The position numbers were made by a program, and so were the translations under genes. Below are positions 18,538-27,446 of a stretch of DNA of 64,000 nt, one piece after another. The notes below the pieces were generated by a model. The model was given only the letters and a program-made list of their open reading frames with translations, ran no database searches and was not told the origin of the DNA. Position 1 is the first letter of the stretch; each line of letters begins with the position of its first letter. The stretch covers positions 62,001 to 126,000 of the forward strand of contig NZ_BSEC01000006.1 in the NCBI RefSeq assembly GCF_027923385.1, read 5' to 3'. This stretch comes from Methylocystis echinoides (GTDB lineage Bacteria; Pseudomonadota; Alphaproteobacteria; Rhizobiales; Beijerinckiaceae).

Positions 18538-19275
18538 ATGACGGAGAATATCAGACACACCTTGAATACTGGATCGGTTGGACCGACGCGGTCACAGTTC
18601 TCTAACGACAACCGCGCGTCGCCACTATCGATGGGGCGCTCGTTGTTCCCCGAAGACGCGCTCGCGCACATCTACAAGCCGTCCCGCTCGGTGATGACGT
18701 CGGGTACGGCTCGCACTAAGGGCTGGAAGCTGCGCTTCGAGCCGCGGAGCGCGCCTTTCATCGAGCCCCTGATGGGCTGGACGGGCAGTGAGGATACACT
18801 GACTCAGGTCGAGCTCAGCTTTCCGACTCTGAAGTCAGCGGTTCATTACGCGGAGCGGCAAGGCTTGTCCTATGTCATCGAGAGAGGGCGGCAGGCCCCC
18901 CGGCATACGAGCACACCAGGGGCGCACATAAACCATCCCTTCTCCGACGCGACGCTGGCGAAGCTTGGGTTATCGCACCTGCAGCGAAAGTACGGACAGG
19001 CTATGGAGGACGCCGCGAATCGGAACGATCCTGCGGGTCCGGAAACATGGGCGTCGCCGATGGATGTCTTGGCGGACGCGGCGCTGTCGCTAGAGGCCAA
19101 ACGATCGATTCTAATGAACTGGGCTTACACCGAGTACTTGATCGATCTGGCGACGAACGAGGGCATGCCCGAGAACAATCGCCCGACGCGACTTGATGAG
19201 GTCGAACAGGCGCTGCTTGCGCTCGAATGTCGCGTCGCTGCGGACGATGCCCGCTCGACACGAAAGGTCGCGTGA
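18538..19275 (+). CDS. NDUFS4-like (ETC complex I subunit) domain protein
   Basis: This 245-residue protein carries, at about residues 60-120, the ETC complex I subunit conserved region: KGWKLRFEPRSAPFIEPLMG, WTGSEDTLTQ and SAVHYAERQGLSYVI. That domain is the NDUFS4/18-kDa accessory subunit of respiratory complex I, normally about 100 residues. Here it is extended on both sides. A C-terminal helical part contains DVLADAALSLEAKRSILMNW, a short pattern common in small rhizobial proteins. No other complex I gene is nearby. The start at 18538 has GGGAGG upstream. It may be a stress variant or a scaffold; function is not established. Confidence 0.75.
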   Translation: MTENIRHTLNTGSVGPTRSQFSNDNRASPLSMGRSLFPEDALAHIYKPSRSVMTSGTARTKGWKLRFEPRSAPFIEPLMGWTGSEDTLTQVELSFPTLKSAVHYAERQGLSYVIERGRQAPRHTSTPGAHINHPFSDATLAKLGLSHLQRKYGQAMEDAANRNDPAGPETWASPMDVLADAALSLEAKRSILMNWAYTEYLIDLATNEGMPENNRPTRLDEVEQALLALECRVAADDARSTRKVA

Positions 19276-19284
19276 GGTGCGACC

Positions 19285-19593
19285 GTGGACCCATTCGTCG
19301 TCTTCGATTGCGAGAAGGTCCTGCGGAATCGCTTCGCGCTGACGGTCGTCGCGGCAGCCCGGAGCAGGGCGCTCAAGACGGGGAGCGCCCCTCGGCTCAA
19401 GCGGCCTACCACCGACATCCTCGACCTCGCCCTGCAAGAGATCGCCGCCGGCGTCTTCACGAGGGACGAGCTTGACCCGTGCCAGCTTGATCGCGACGCC
19501 GCGCGGTCGCTGCCGTCGCCGGCCCGCCACCAGCTCCCTGGCCACGCGGCGGGTGCCACTGCAGCGGTCTCTGGAAGCCAGAACTTTCATTGA
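19285..19593 (+). CDS. RNA polymerase omega-subunit-like protein (RpoZ paralogue)
   Basis: This 102-residue protein starts at a GTG ten bases after the preceding stop, with GAGG upstream. VFDCEKVLRNRFALTVVAAA (with RSRAL after it) and DLALQEIAAGVF align with the conserved omega segments (E-K-V-x-N-R-F-x-L-V, A-A-x-R-x-R, A-L-x-E-I). Omega helps assemble RNA polymerase and mediates ppGpp response in many proteobacteria. The housekeeping copy is expected in the core genome, so this would be a mobile second omega. The C-terminal 35 residues are Ala/Pro-rich and unlike omega. The assignment rests on pattern similarity only. Confidence 0.65.
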   Translation: MDPFVVFDCEKVLRNRFALTVVAAARSRALKTGSAPRLKRPTTDILDLALQEIAAGVFTRDELDPCQLDRDAARSLPSPARHQLPGHAAGATAAVSGSQNFH

Positions 19594-19602
19594 TGATCGT
19601 CA
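19591..19602 (+). promoter_or_regulatory. Weak FNR/FixK-type box before SPW gene
   Basis: TGATGATCGTCA, one mismatch from a perfect TGAY-N4-RTCA palindrome, lies 75 bases before the SPW-protein start. No good -10 hexamer occurs 23 bases downstream (the nearest AT-rich segment is CAATTAA), so this is the weakest of the group. Confidence 0.3.
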
Positions 19603-19676
19603 TCGCGGGAGCACTTTTCGGTGGGGCAATTAACGATCTGCGGATGATGGATCCAACCGACAAGGAGGAATAACCA

Positions 19677-20042
19677 ATGGTGAAATCGTTGTCGTCAAAC
19701 GGCCGGCGGGCCCTCGATGTCGTTAGTCTCGTTGCCGGTCTCGGTCTTCTGCTGTCGCCCTGGTATCTCGGCTTCACCTCTGACGCCTATGCCGCCTGGA
19801 ATGCCTGGATCATCGGCGCAGCAATCTCGGTAATCGCGGTTGTAGCCCTTCTTGCGTTCCACGAGGCCGAGGAGTGGATCAACGGGGTGGCTGGCCTGTG
19901 GGCACTCGTTGCACCGTGGGCCCTCGGGTTCTCGGCCCTAACGGGCGCCATGTGGGCCCACGTAATCGCCGGCGTCGTGGTGGCCTTGGCTTCGGGCGCC
20001 TGCATTTGGTTTGCCCACAACCGTATTTGGTCCGCTGTATGA
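19677..20042 (+). CDS. SPW-repeat membrane protein
   Basis: This 121-residue inner membrane protein has four hydrophobic segments. The SPW motif LLLSPWYLGF occurs in the first half and its repeat counterpart LVAPWALGF in the second, defining the SPW family. The function is unknown; members occur in stress-related clusters. AAGGAGG precedes the ATG. A strong hairpin at 20052-20083 follows directly, so this gene probably ends its transcript. Confidence 0.85.
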   Translation: MVKSLSSNGRRALDVVSLVAGLGLLLSPWYLGFTSDAYAAWNAWIIGAAISVIAVVALLAFHEAEEWINGVAGLWALVAPWALGFSALTGAMWAHVIAGVVVALASGACIWFAHNRIWSAV

Positions 20043-20051
20043 CGGATTGCC

Positions 20052-20083
20052 AAGCTCGGCCCGGTTCATTCCGGGCCGAGCTT
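20052..20083 (+). terminator. Terminator-like hairpin after SPW gene
   Basis: AAGCTCGGCCCGG at 20052-20064 pairs perfectly with CCGGGCCGAGCTT at 20071-20083 across a 6-base loop. The U-tract is absent but the stem is very stable. Confidence 0.65.
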
Positions 20084-20137
20084 CAGGCGTCCCGTCTGAC
20101 CGCAAGCGGAAAGGACGAACCCGATCGTAGAGCTATC

Positions 20138-20516
20138 ATGGGGGTATTCATGAGCAAGAGAGTCACAGTCGTACATCGTTCGATCATTGTTCTCTGCACG
20201 ATCTTCGTAGCCGCGGTGGGCATTCCTCCTAGCGCCTTTGGACAGGTCGTTCCCGGATTGGCAGGGCAACTTCCTACGCTCGCGCCGTTGCTAGAGCGCG
20301 TTACCCCGGCGGTGGTCGATATCTCCGTCATCTCGGAAACGCCGACCGCCTCGGGCCGCGCGCGCTGGTCTGATGCGCGGAGATATGATTTTGGCGATCA
20401 ATCGCACACCGGTGACATCGATCAATGATGTCCGTCGCTGGACCGCCGATCGGAAGAGCACCCTCGCCGTTGAACTTGTGCGCAACGGCGCGCGTATGCG
20501 TCTGATCATCAGGTAA
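20138..20516 (+). pseudogene. degP: DegP/HtrA protease remnant (internal deletion)
   Basis: The first frame (from 20138 or 20150) encodes a signal peptide and the mature N-terminus of a Deg protease (LAPLLERVTPAVVDISVISE). It then jumps, out of frame near 20370, to the last residues of a PDZ domain (ILAINRTPVTSINDVRRW ... AVELVRNGARMRLIIR) ending at 20516. The whole serine-protease domain and most of the PDZ region are missing. DegP closes the classical heat-resistance locus; here only its two ends survive, directly before ftsH. Confidence 0.85.
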
Positions 20517-20530
20517 TCGGAGCACACTGA

Positions 20531-22396
20531 ATGGAGATGGACAGGAAGACCCAGTTCAATATTTGGTACTGGATCGGCGCGTTCTTTTTACTGATGGCGT
20601 TTCAGTACCTTTACGCGACCGCCACTCAAATTGCTCAAATTCCCTACAGTCAATTCGAGACTTATGTTCGTGATGGCAGGATCGCAGAGGTGGCAGTATC
20701 GGACCGGTTTATCCAAGGGCGTTTCAAGGAGCCCGTCGAGGGCCGGTCCTTCTTCATCACGACGCGCGTCGAGCCCGACCTTGCCCGCGAGCTTCAGCAG
20801 CACGGTACCGTCGTCAGCGGCCAGATCGAGAGCACGTTCCTGCGAGACCTCCTGTCCTGGGTTGTCCCGGTCGTAATCTTCCTTGGCATCTGGATGTTCA
20901 TGCTCAAACGGGTGGGTGGCGGCATCGGCGGTGGGCTGATGCAGATCGGCAAGTCCAGAGCAAAAATCTATGTCGAGAAGGACACCGGCGTCACCTTCGA
21001 GGACGTCGCCGGCGTCGATGAGGCCAAAGATGAACTCAAGGAGATCATCGACTTCCTAAGAGATCCCCGCGGGTACGGCCGGCTTGGCGGACGCATGCCG
21101 AAGGGCGTGCTGCTCGTCGGTCCGCCTGGAACGGGTAAAACGCTGCTCGCTAAGGCGGTGGCCGGCGAGGCCGGCGTGCCCTTCTTCTCCATCTCAGGTT
21201 CTGAGTTCGTCGAGATGTTCGTCGGCGTAGGCGCAGCGCGGGTTCGCGATCTGTTCGAGCAGGCGCGTGCCAAGGCGCCTGCGATCATCTTTATCGATGA
21301 ACTCGACGCGCTCGGCCGCGCGCGGGGCCTCGGACCTCTTGTGGGTGGCCACGACGAGAAAGAACAGACGCTTAACCAGTTGCTGGTCGAGCTCGACGGT
21401 TTCGACTCCTCGACTGGTCTCGTTCTTTTAGCAGCGACGAACCGCCCGGAAATCCTTGACCCAGCCCTGCTGCGCGCCGGCCGCTTCGACCGTCAGGTCT
21501 TGGTCGACCGGCCCGACAAATCCGGCCGTATCCAGATCCTGAACGTGCACCTGAAGAAAGCCAAGCTCGCGTCCGACGTTGACGCGGATAAGATCGCCGC
21601 ACTCTCGCCCGGTTTCACCGGAGCCGATCTGGCCAACCTCGTAAATGAGGCGACGCTGCTGGCAACCCGGCGCAAAGCCGATGCAGTGAGCATGGAAGAC
21701 TTCAACAACGCCGTCGAACGCATTGTTGCAGGGTTGGAGAAGCGCAACCGGCTGCTCAACCCGAGAGAACGCGAGATCGTCGCCTATCATGAGACAGGCC
21801 ACGCGCTGGTCGCCATGGCGCTGCCTGGGGTCGATCCGGTGCACAAGGTCTCAATAATCCCACGTGGGGTGGGCGCCCTTGGGTACACGATACAGCGCCC
21901 GACCGAGGATCGCTTCTTGATGACCCGCGAAGAGTTGGAGAACAAGATGGCGGTACTGCTTGGCGGAAGGGCTGCCGAGCACATCATCTACGGCCACCTT
22001 TCAACGGGCGCCGCCGACGATCTAGCTAAGGTCACTGAGATCGCGCGCGCCATCGTCACGCGATATGGCATGACCGAAAGGCTCGGCCACGTGGCCCTTG
22101 AAAGGGACCGCCGTTCATTTATTGGAACCGATCAGCCCTACTACGGACCGGAGGAACGCTCCTACTCTGAAAAGACGGCCGCCGAAATTGACGAAGAGGT
22201 GAAGCGCATCGTGGAAGAAGCCTTCGCAAGGACCGTCAGCCTGTTGCAGCAGCGACGCGAGTCATTGGACCGGGTGGCCCGGACGCTGCTCGAAAAAGAG
22301 ACTCTCGAAGAAAGCGAACTCACCGAGCTAGCGGGACAGACGTCCCCTAGAGAAGGCACTCAAGTACGCACAGTTGGAAGCGTACGCGAAAAGTGA
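20531..22396 (+). CDS. ftsH: ATP-dependent zinc metalloprotease FtsH
   Basis: This 621-residue membrane AAA+ protease has two transmembrane segments (about residues 11-30 and 107-126) around a short periplasmic domain. Walker A is [14 protein letters not shown], the pore motif is [17 protein letters not shown], Walker B is [11 protein letters not shown], and the zinc site is HETGH at about residue 418. Length and domains are complete. The core genome must carry its own essential FtsH, so this is an accessory copy like the extra FtsH proteins on Pseudomonas stress islands. It degrades misfolded membrane and regulatory proteins. It starts 14 bases after the degP remnant. Confidence 0.95.
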   Translation: MEMDRKTQFNIWYWIGAFFLLMAFQYLYATATQIAQIPYSQFETYVRDGRIAEVAVSDRFIQGRFKEPVEGRSFFITTRVEPDLARELQQHGTVVSGQIESTFLRDLLSWVVPVVIFLGIWMFMLKRVGGGIGGGLMQIGKSRAKIYVEKDTGVTFEDVAGVDEAKDELKEIIDFLRDPRGYGRLGGRMPKGVLLVGPPGTGKTLLAKAVAGEAGVPFFSISGSEFVEMFVGVGAARVRDLFEQARAKAPAIIFIDELDALGRARGLGPLVGGHDEKEQTLNQLLVELDGFDSSTGLVLLAATNRPEILDPALLRAGRFDRQVLVDRPDKSGRIQILNVHLKKAKLASDVDADKIAALSPGFTGADLANLVNEATLLATRRKADAVSMEDFNNAVERIVAGLEKRNRLLNPREREIVAYHETGHALVAMALPGVDPVHKVSIIPRGVGALGYTIQRPTEDRFLMTREELENKMAVLLGGRAAEHIIYGHLSTGAADDLAKVTEIARAIVTRYGMTERLGHVALERDRRSFIGTDQPYYGPEERSYSEKTAAEIDEEVKRIVEEAFARTVSLLQQRRESLDRVARTLLEKETLEESELTELAGQTSPREGTQVRTVGSVREK

Positions 22397-22817
22397 GAAG
22401 GACCGCGCAGCAAGGACGGCAAGATCATGCGTGACGGAGGTTGCGTCATAGGGTCGGTTCGGTATCGGTCTATTAAATGGAGGACTTTGTCGATGACCTC
22501 AGGCCTCCATGGCTTCTCAATGGCGCCCAAGGCGCACGCAAAATCCCCCGGGATGGCCTCCGGATTAGCGGTCACAAAAACCACAGGCTTTTTCGTCTCC
22601 CTAACAACCGCCGATGAGATACTCGCCCCCCAAGGCCCGTCACGAAGATTGACATCAACGAACGCCAAGTCGGGCGAAGTTTGCAGCGCCGCTACGAGTG
22701 CCTCGGTTGCGTCTGCGCCGTTCCTACGACCTCGTGCCCGCGTCGCTCGAGCACGCTCTTCAGATCCAACGCGAGAAGCCAGTCGTCTTCTACAACCAGG
22801 ATGCGCAACGGTTTCAT
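22360..22817 (-). pseudogene. Response regulator receiver protein, frameshifted
   Basis: From the ATG at 22817 (GGAGG upstream) the frame reads MKPLRILVVEDDWLLALDL and EVVGTAQ, then hits a stop. One base out of register it continues as DATEALVAALQTSPDLAFVD, then VNLRDGP, KPVVFVTANPE and GAIEKPWRPEVIDKVL. This is a complete single-receiver response regulator (acidic pocket, phospho-Asp in LAFVDVNL, Lys in EKPW) broken by one frameshift near 22700. Its end overlaps the end of ftsH. The histidine kinase at 23452 may have been its partner. Confidence 0.8.
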
Positions 22818-23066
22818 TGCACGTCCTCCACTCGGCACTGTCATGGGTCTAAATCACCGACATAGTGGTCCTTGCCATTCCGGCTATTTAACGGCCATCA
22901 TTTCTACTTGGTTCCCCCCGCCGAAGAGACGCGGACGCTTTCGCGATGCGTCGACGCCCGCCCGCAGGGGGCAAGGTGGGTCGCAAGGGACACCTGACGA
23001 GGCAAGCCACGGCGTGAGCACCTATGCGAGCGATTGCGACGCTTCATGCGCGGAGAGCGATTTCTG

Positions 23067-23378
23067 ATGGCTGGTCACCCGGGAGATGGTCCCACGCCAC
23101 GTGTTCTTCGGTTGTTCATAGCCGACGGAACCCCGGGTGGGCGAAGGGCGCAGATCAGTCGAAATCGCCTCGCAGCTGCGCTCGACGAGCACAAGTGCCG
23201 CATCGAAGTCATCGACGTTCTAACGAGCCCAGAAACGGCGGAGAGTGCTGGGGTTCTCGCAACCCCGACGCTTTCGGATGACTCAGCAACACCGCCTCGT
23301 CGAATTATTGGTGACTTCAATAACGTCGACCAGATCATCGCGTTCTTTGGGTGCCCAAGAAAGGAAAAACACCGATGA
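23067..23378 (+). CDS. kaiB: KaiB-like protein
   Basis: This 103-residue thioredoxin-like protein matches KaiB: RLFIADGTPGGRRAQISRN, the strand IEVIDVLTSPETAESAGV, and the signature LATPTL followed by PPRRIIGDF. In cyanobacteria KaiB controls the KaiC clock; many proteobacterial KaiB proteins have stress or signalling roles. No kaiC is in the window. The start at 23067 is chosen for the GGAGAG eight bases upstream; an ATG at 23046 is possible. It stands 73 bases ahead of a PAS histidine kinase gene in the same direction. Confidence 0.85.
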   Translation: MAGHPGDGPTPRVLRLFIADGTPGGRRAQISRNRLAAALDEHKCRIEVIDVLTSPETAESAGVLATPTLSDDSATPPRRIIGDFNNVDQIIAFFGCPRKEKHR

Positions 23379-23451
23379 CATCCCGCTCGCGTGAGGGAGA
23401 GACCTTCGGCGACGCCGCGGGTGGCGTGTTCGATCACGCTGCTCATTCAAT

Positions 23452-24570
23452 ATGACGAACAATCTCACGCGCACCGGATCGGCAGGCGAACGCCTGGAGA
23501 TCGATGACGGCGACAGCCACTTTGGCCTCGCGCCCTCCTCGATTCGTCTGCTCGTGGAGAACACGGCTGACGGAATACTGCTCGTCGATCCCGACGGAGC
23601 CGTGCTCTATGCCAATGCGGCAGCGGCCAGGATTTTCGGCCGACGCAGGCGCGATCTTCTTGACGTGTCGCTCGGCCGTCCCATCGTTGAAGGAGAAGCG
23701 ACCGAGATCACAGTTAGGCGCCCCAACCTGAGTCCGGCTGCGGTGGAGCTCAGAGTTGTGGAGGTGGAATGGAATGGCGAGCATGCCCTGCTCGCCAATC
23801 TGAGGGACGTGTCCTTGCAACGCGCCAATGAACAAAGACTGCGCGAACTTCAAAAACTGGAGGCTCTCGGTAAACTTGCGGCTAGCATAGCTCACGACTT
23901 CAGGAACCTGATCATGGTCGTCCAGGCTGGACTTCGGCTGATCGGCTCAAAGATACGAGAGGGCGGCCCACCTGAAGATGTGGCGATACTCATTCAAGAG
24001 ATTATGCAGCGCACGCACAACGCCGAGGCGCTCACCGGGCAGCTGCTGACGTTCTCGCGAAAGCAAGTCCTCTCACCAAAGCTCGTCGACATCAACGAGC
24101 GAATCTTGTCGATGGCATCCATCCTCGGACCAACCCTCGGCAGGGGGATATCAATTCGGACGGAGCTGGACGACAATGTCGGAACCCTAGAAATTGACTC
24201 GGACCAGCTCGACGTCGCCTTGCTTAATCTTGCTGTCAACGCGCGAGATGCGATGGACGGGCGCGGCACGCTCTCGATTGCAACTGGCGTTGTGGCCGGT
24301 GGAGCCGCCAGCAGTTCACATCTGATCCGCATCACCGTCACGGATACAGGCGTTGGCATGGACGCCCAAACTAAGGCGAGGGCCTTCGAGCCGTTCTTTA
24401 CAACGAAGGGCGACGGAAAAGGCACGGGGCTCGGACTCAGCCAAGTGTACGGGTTTGTCGCGCAATCCGGCGGGCAGGTCCGCATTGACAGTGAGCCCGG
24501 GGCTGGCACCCGCGTCAATTTGCTCCTGCCGAGGAACCCGCCAGACCCTGACCCACCTGCGGGCGAGTGA
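23452..24570 (+). CDS. PAS-domain sensor histidine kinase
   Basis: This 372-residue soluble kinase has a PAS domain at about residues 30-125 (LVENTADGILLVDPDGAVLY, IFGRRR), a HisKA segment with the phospho-acceptor in LAASIAHDFRN, and an ATPase domain with N-box NLAVNARDAMDG, TDTGVGM and GTGLGLSQVYG. No transmembrane segment was seen. It is next to kaiB and near a frameshifted response regulator on the other strand, so it is probably an orphan kinase now. Pairing of KaiB with a histidine kinase is known in several alphaproteobacteria. Confidence 0.9.
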   Translation: MTNNLTRTGSAGERLEIDDGDSHFGLAPSSIRLLVENTADGILLVDPDGAVLYANAAAARIFGRRRRDLLDVSLGRPIVEGEATEITVRRPNLSPAAVELRVVEVEWNGEHALLANLRDVSLQRANEQRLRELQKLEALGKLAASIAHDFRNLIMVVQAGLRLIGSKIREGGPPEDVAILIQEIMQRTHNAEALTGQLLTFSRKQVLSPKLVDINERILSMASILGPTLGRGISIRTELDDNVGTLEIDSDQLDVALLNLAVNARDAMDGRGTLSIATGVVAGGAASSSHLIRITVTDTGVGMDAQTKARAFEPFFTTKGDGKGTGLGLSQVYGFVAQSGGQVRIDSEPGAGTRVNLLLPRNPPDPDPPAGE

Positions 24571-24659
24571 GAGGGAATGGTTGATGGCGCCGGCACCCGC
24601 CAAATATCGTGACTCACGAGGGCTGAGATCAATGCGGAAGCCGCGAGCGGGCGATAACG

Positions 24660-24701
24660 CTGTCGATCGTCAGTGCAAGTCTCGTGCGAGAATGCTTATC
24701 T
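24660..24701 (+). promoter_or_regulatory. FNR/FixK-type box and -10 upstream of kefB
   Basis: CTGTCGATCGTCAG at 24660-24673 has one mismatch (T for A) to CTGAC-N4-GTCAG. TTATCT at 24696-24701 starts after exactly 23 bases. The predicted transcript start is near 24708, with the start codon at 24733. Confidence 0.5.
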
Positions 24702-24732
24702 TTTTCGTTGCCAACCGACCCCGACCGGAACC

Positions 24733-26547
24733 ATGCCGCAGCACCAAACAGAACTTATCACAATGCTGGCGCTCGGAGTCGTGCTTGCCTTCGGCTTCGG
24801 ACTGGCCGCGCGATTCTTGCGCCTGCCGGCTCTGATCGGCTATTTGCTTGCCGGAATCGCGATTGGTCCGAATACACCCGGCATTGTGGGCAATGTCGAG
24901 TTGGCGCGCCAGATGTCGGAACTGGGCGTCATCCTGCTGATGTTCGGCGTGGGGCTGCATTTCTCCCTGAACGATCTTCTCGTCGTGCGTCGGATCGCTG
25001 TGCCAGGCGCGATGATCCAGATCTTGACCGCAACTCTCATTGGAACCCTCGTATCGAGGGCATGGGGCTGGAATTGGAGTGCGGGCCTGGTGTTTGGCCT
25101 TGCCCTTTCAGTGGCAAGCACGGTGGTTCTGCTACGTGCGCTGGATGAAGTAAGTCTGCTGGACTCCCCCAATGGCAGGATCGCCGTCGGTTGGCTGGTC
25201 GTCGAGGACATCGCCATGGTGTTGGCCTTGGTAGTGCTCCCCTCGTTCGCGGCACCGGTCGGCGCGGACGCCCCGGCGGCGCCTATCGGCGCCGGGACGG
25301 CAGGTGTTGGGCTCGCGCTTGGACTCACGCTGATCAAGGTCAGCGCCTTCGTTGCGGTCGTGTTGGTCTTCGGGCGGCGTGCCGTGCCGTGGCTGCTCAG
25401 GCAGGCAGCGCGCTCAGGATCGAGGGAACTCTTTACGCTGGCGGTGCTGGCGATAGCACTGGGCATCGCTTACGGGTCGGCGGCGCTGTTCGGCGTCTCC
25501 TTTGCACTTGGCGCATTCTTTGCGGGGGTGGTGCTCAGCGAGTCCGAGCTCAGTCACCGGGCCGCTACCGAGTCGCTGCCGCTTCAGGATGCGTTCGCGG
25601 TGCTATTCTTTGTTTCGGTCGGGATGCTCTTTGACCCCTCAATCCTTGTGAATGATACGCTGTCGGTGATCGCAGTCGTCCTAGTGATTGTGCTCGGCAA
25701 GGCTCTTACCGCTACGGGGATCGTGCTCGCACTCGGCTATCCAATGTCGACCGCTTTGGTCGTATCCGCGGCGTTAGCCCAGATTGGGGAATTTTCTTTT
25801 ATTCTCGCCGATTTCGGGGTGTCCCTGGGGCTTATGCCGATGGAGGGCCGTGATCTGATCCTCGCCGGAGCGTTGCTCTCGATCACTCTCAATCCATTTG
25901 CGTTTGCGGCTGCTAAGCTCATGGCGCCTTTGCTAACCGCATCCACGCCGGGAGGTGGCGAGGGTCGTCACTTCGATCCCTTGTTGGGTCTGCATGTGGA
26001 AGATCGTCCCACGGCGCAGGCGGACCACGTTATTGTCGTGGGGGCCGGCCGAGTCGGACGCACGATCGTCGCGGCGCTGCGCAAGGCAGGAACTCCGTAT
26101 GTTATAATTGAGCGAGATCGGCGACGTGCCGAAAAGGCTCGTGAGGAGGGCGCAGCGGTGAAGCACGGCGATGCTGCGGCCCCGGGCGTCCTTGAGGATG
26201 CGGGTGCGGAGCGTGCGCGACTTATCGTCATTGCCGTTCCAGATGGCTACGAAGCGCGGCGCGTGCTCGAGCGCGCTCGTGAGATAGATGCGCTCGCCGA
26301 AGTTCTCGTGCGCGCTCACGGCGATGCTGACCGCACGTATCTTCAAGAACGCGGTGCGACCCGGGCAATCTCAGCCGAATACAACGTAGGCCCGGCAATG
26401 GCAGAGGCAACCCTCAGCGGCTTGGGCGTCGCTCCGGCGGCAACCTCAACTACCGTCGACCAACTACAGGAGGCGGAAAGCTCAAATGTTGAAGACTCCG
26501 GTACGGATATGCACGGCGCCCCTGAGCTGCGTCCTCATCCAGAATAG
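24733..26547 (+). CDS. kefB: KefB-like potassium/proton antiporter
   Basis: This 604-residue CPA2 transporter has about twelve transmembrane segments up to residue 400, beginning LALGVVLAFGFG, with GYLLAGIAIGPNTPG and LMFGVGLHFSLNDL typical of Kef/Ybal proteins. A cytosolic TrkA-N nucleotide-binding domain follows (IVVGAGRVGRTIVAAL, YVIIERD). KefB exports potassium to acidify the cytoplasm as protection from electrophiles and is a constant member of the heat-resistance locus. The start at 24733 is chosen because the preceding 20 in-frame codons overlap the predicted promoter. Confidence 0.9.
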   Translation: MPQHQTELITMLALGVVLAFGFGLAARFLRLPALIGYLLAGIAIGPNTPGIVGNVELARQMSELGVILLMFGVGLHFSLNDLLVVRRIAVPGAMIQILTATLIGTLVSRAWGWNWSAGLVFGLALSVASTVVLLRALDEVSLLDSPNGRIAVGWLVVEDIAMVLALVVLPSFAAPVGADAPAAPIGAGTAGVGLALGLTLIKVSAFVAVVLVFGRRAVPWLLRQAARSGSRELFTLAVLAIALGIAYGSAALFGVSFALGAFFAGVVLSESELSHRAATESLPLQDAFAVLFFVSVGMLFDPSILVNDTLSVIAVVLVIVLGKALTATGIVLALGYPMSTALVVSAALAQIGEFSFILADFGVSLGLMPMEGRDLILAGALLSITLNPFAFAAAKLMAPLLTASTPGGGEGRHFDPLLGLHVEDRPTAQADHVIVVGAGRVGRTIVAALRKAGTPYVIIERDRRRAEKAREEGAAVKHGDAAAPGVLEDAGAERARLIVIAVPDGYEARRVLERAREIDALAEVLVRAHGDADRTYLQERGATRAISAEYNVGPAMAEATLSGLGVAPAATSTTVDQLQEAESSNVEDSGTDMHGAPELRPHPE

Positions 26548-26575
26548 AGAAGAGAGGTCCTGTGCTTGAGACTCC

Positions 26576-27220
26576 CTAAGGCCGAATGATCGTGACGTTT
26601 CGGGGACCTTCCAGAGAAATTGCGCCGCGCTCGCGGAGATCCGTAAACGCTCGACAGACTGTCTCGGTCGAGAGCCCGAGCAGATCGGCGATGTCGTAGC
26701 GTGTAATGGGCAGAGCTAGATCGCTTTCGCCAGATCGGCCGATCCTATCTCTAAAATGGACCAGGAAAGCTCGCACCCGTTCCGGAGCCGACATTGTGCT
26801 CACTACGAAAATTTGCTGCTCCAGCCTTTCAATTGCCGCGAAGGTTCCCAGTCGGATGAGCTTGGCAGTCGCCGGATCAGAGTCCGCGAGAGCCTCAATT
26901 GCCGCTCGGGGATAACAGGCAACTATTGTTCCCTCCACAATTGCTTGCACCGAGGACGCGTGCGCGTCGGATGATGAGAATCCAAAGAAGTCACCTGGGA
27001 GGTTAATGTCCGCAATTTGCCGTCGTCCATCACTGCGGATACGATATTTGCGTGTCGCTCCGGAAACGATGCGATACCACCAGTCACAACGATGGTAATG
27101 TTCGAAGATGTCCTGATCACGCTGGAACGTCCTGAGGATGGCGATAGAGTTTAGGTCTTTCGGACTCTTGTTGATCCGTGGCTCGCAGTCCGAGCCGTCA
27201 AACCGCGATGAACGTTCCAT
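26576..27220 (-). CDS. Crp/FNR-family regulator, FixK-like; candidate island regulator
   Basis: This 214-residue protein has an N-terminal cyclic-nucleotide-type beta roll (YRIVSGATRKYRI, INLPGDFFGF), a dimerisation helix (FAAIERLEQQIFVVST) and a winged helix-turn-helix (ITRYDIADLLGLSTETVCRA). There is no cysteine cluster for an iron-sulfur centre, so it is FixK-like rather than an oxygen sensor like FNR. In the recognition helix the family pattern E-x-x-S-R appears as E186-T-V-C189-R190. Boxes of FNR type but with CTGAC half-sites precede many genes of the island, making this protein the prime candidate to bind them. The start at 27220 is preferred over 27253 because AGGGGC lies close upstream. 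Confidence 0.85.
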   Translation of the reverse strand: MERSSRFDGSDCEPRINKSPKDLNSIAILRTFQRDQDIFEHYHRCDWWYRIVSGATRKYRIRSDGRRQIADINLPGDFFGFSSSDAHASSVQAIVEGTIVACYPRAAIEALADSDPATAKLIRLGTFAAIERLEQQIFVVSTMSAPERVRAFLVHFRDRIGRSGESDLALPITRYDIADLLGLSTETVCRAFTDLRERGAISLEGPRNVTIIRP

Positions 27221-27446
27221 CGACGCCCCTTCAGAACGGAACCGTCCAAGCAATTGGACGACCGTGGTGACGATAGAAAAACGTGCGGGTAAGGAGCTAT
27301 TTGTGGATTCACCTTATGGGAATTCTCGTAAAGGGAAATGGCCCGCTCAGAGAGTGGACGAGGTGGCGCGTCGTTACTGGGCGGGAGTCACATCTTGCCT
27401 TGCACGACCCGTTTGTCAGCACTTAGAGGTGGATCATCACTTGGCA

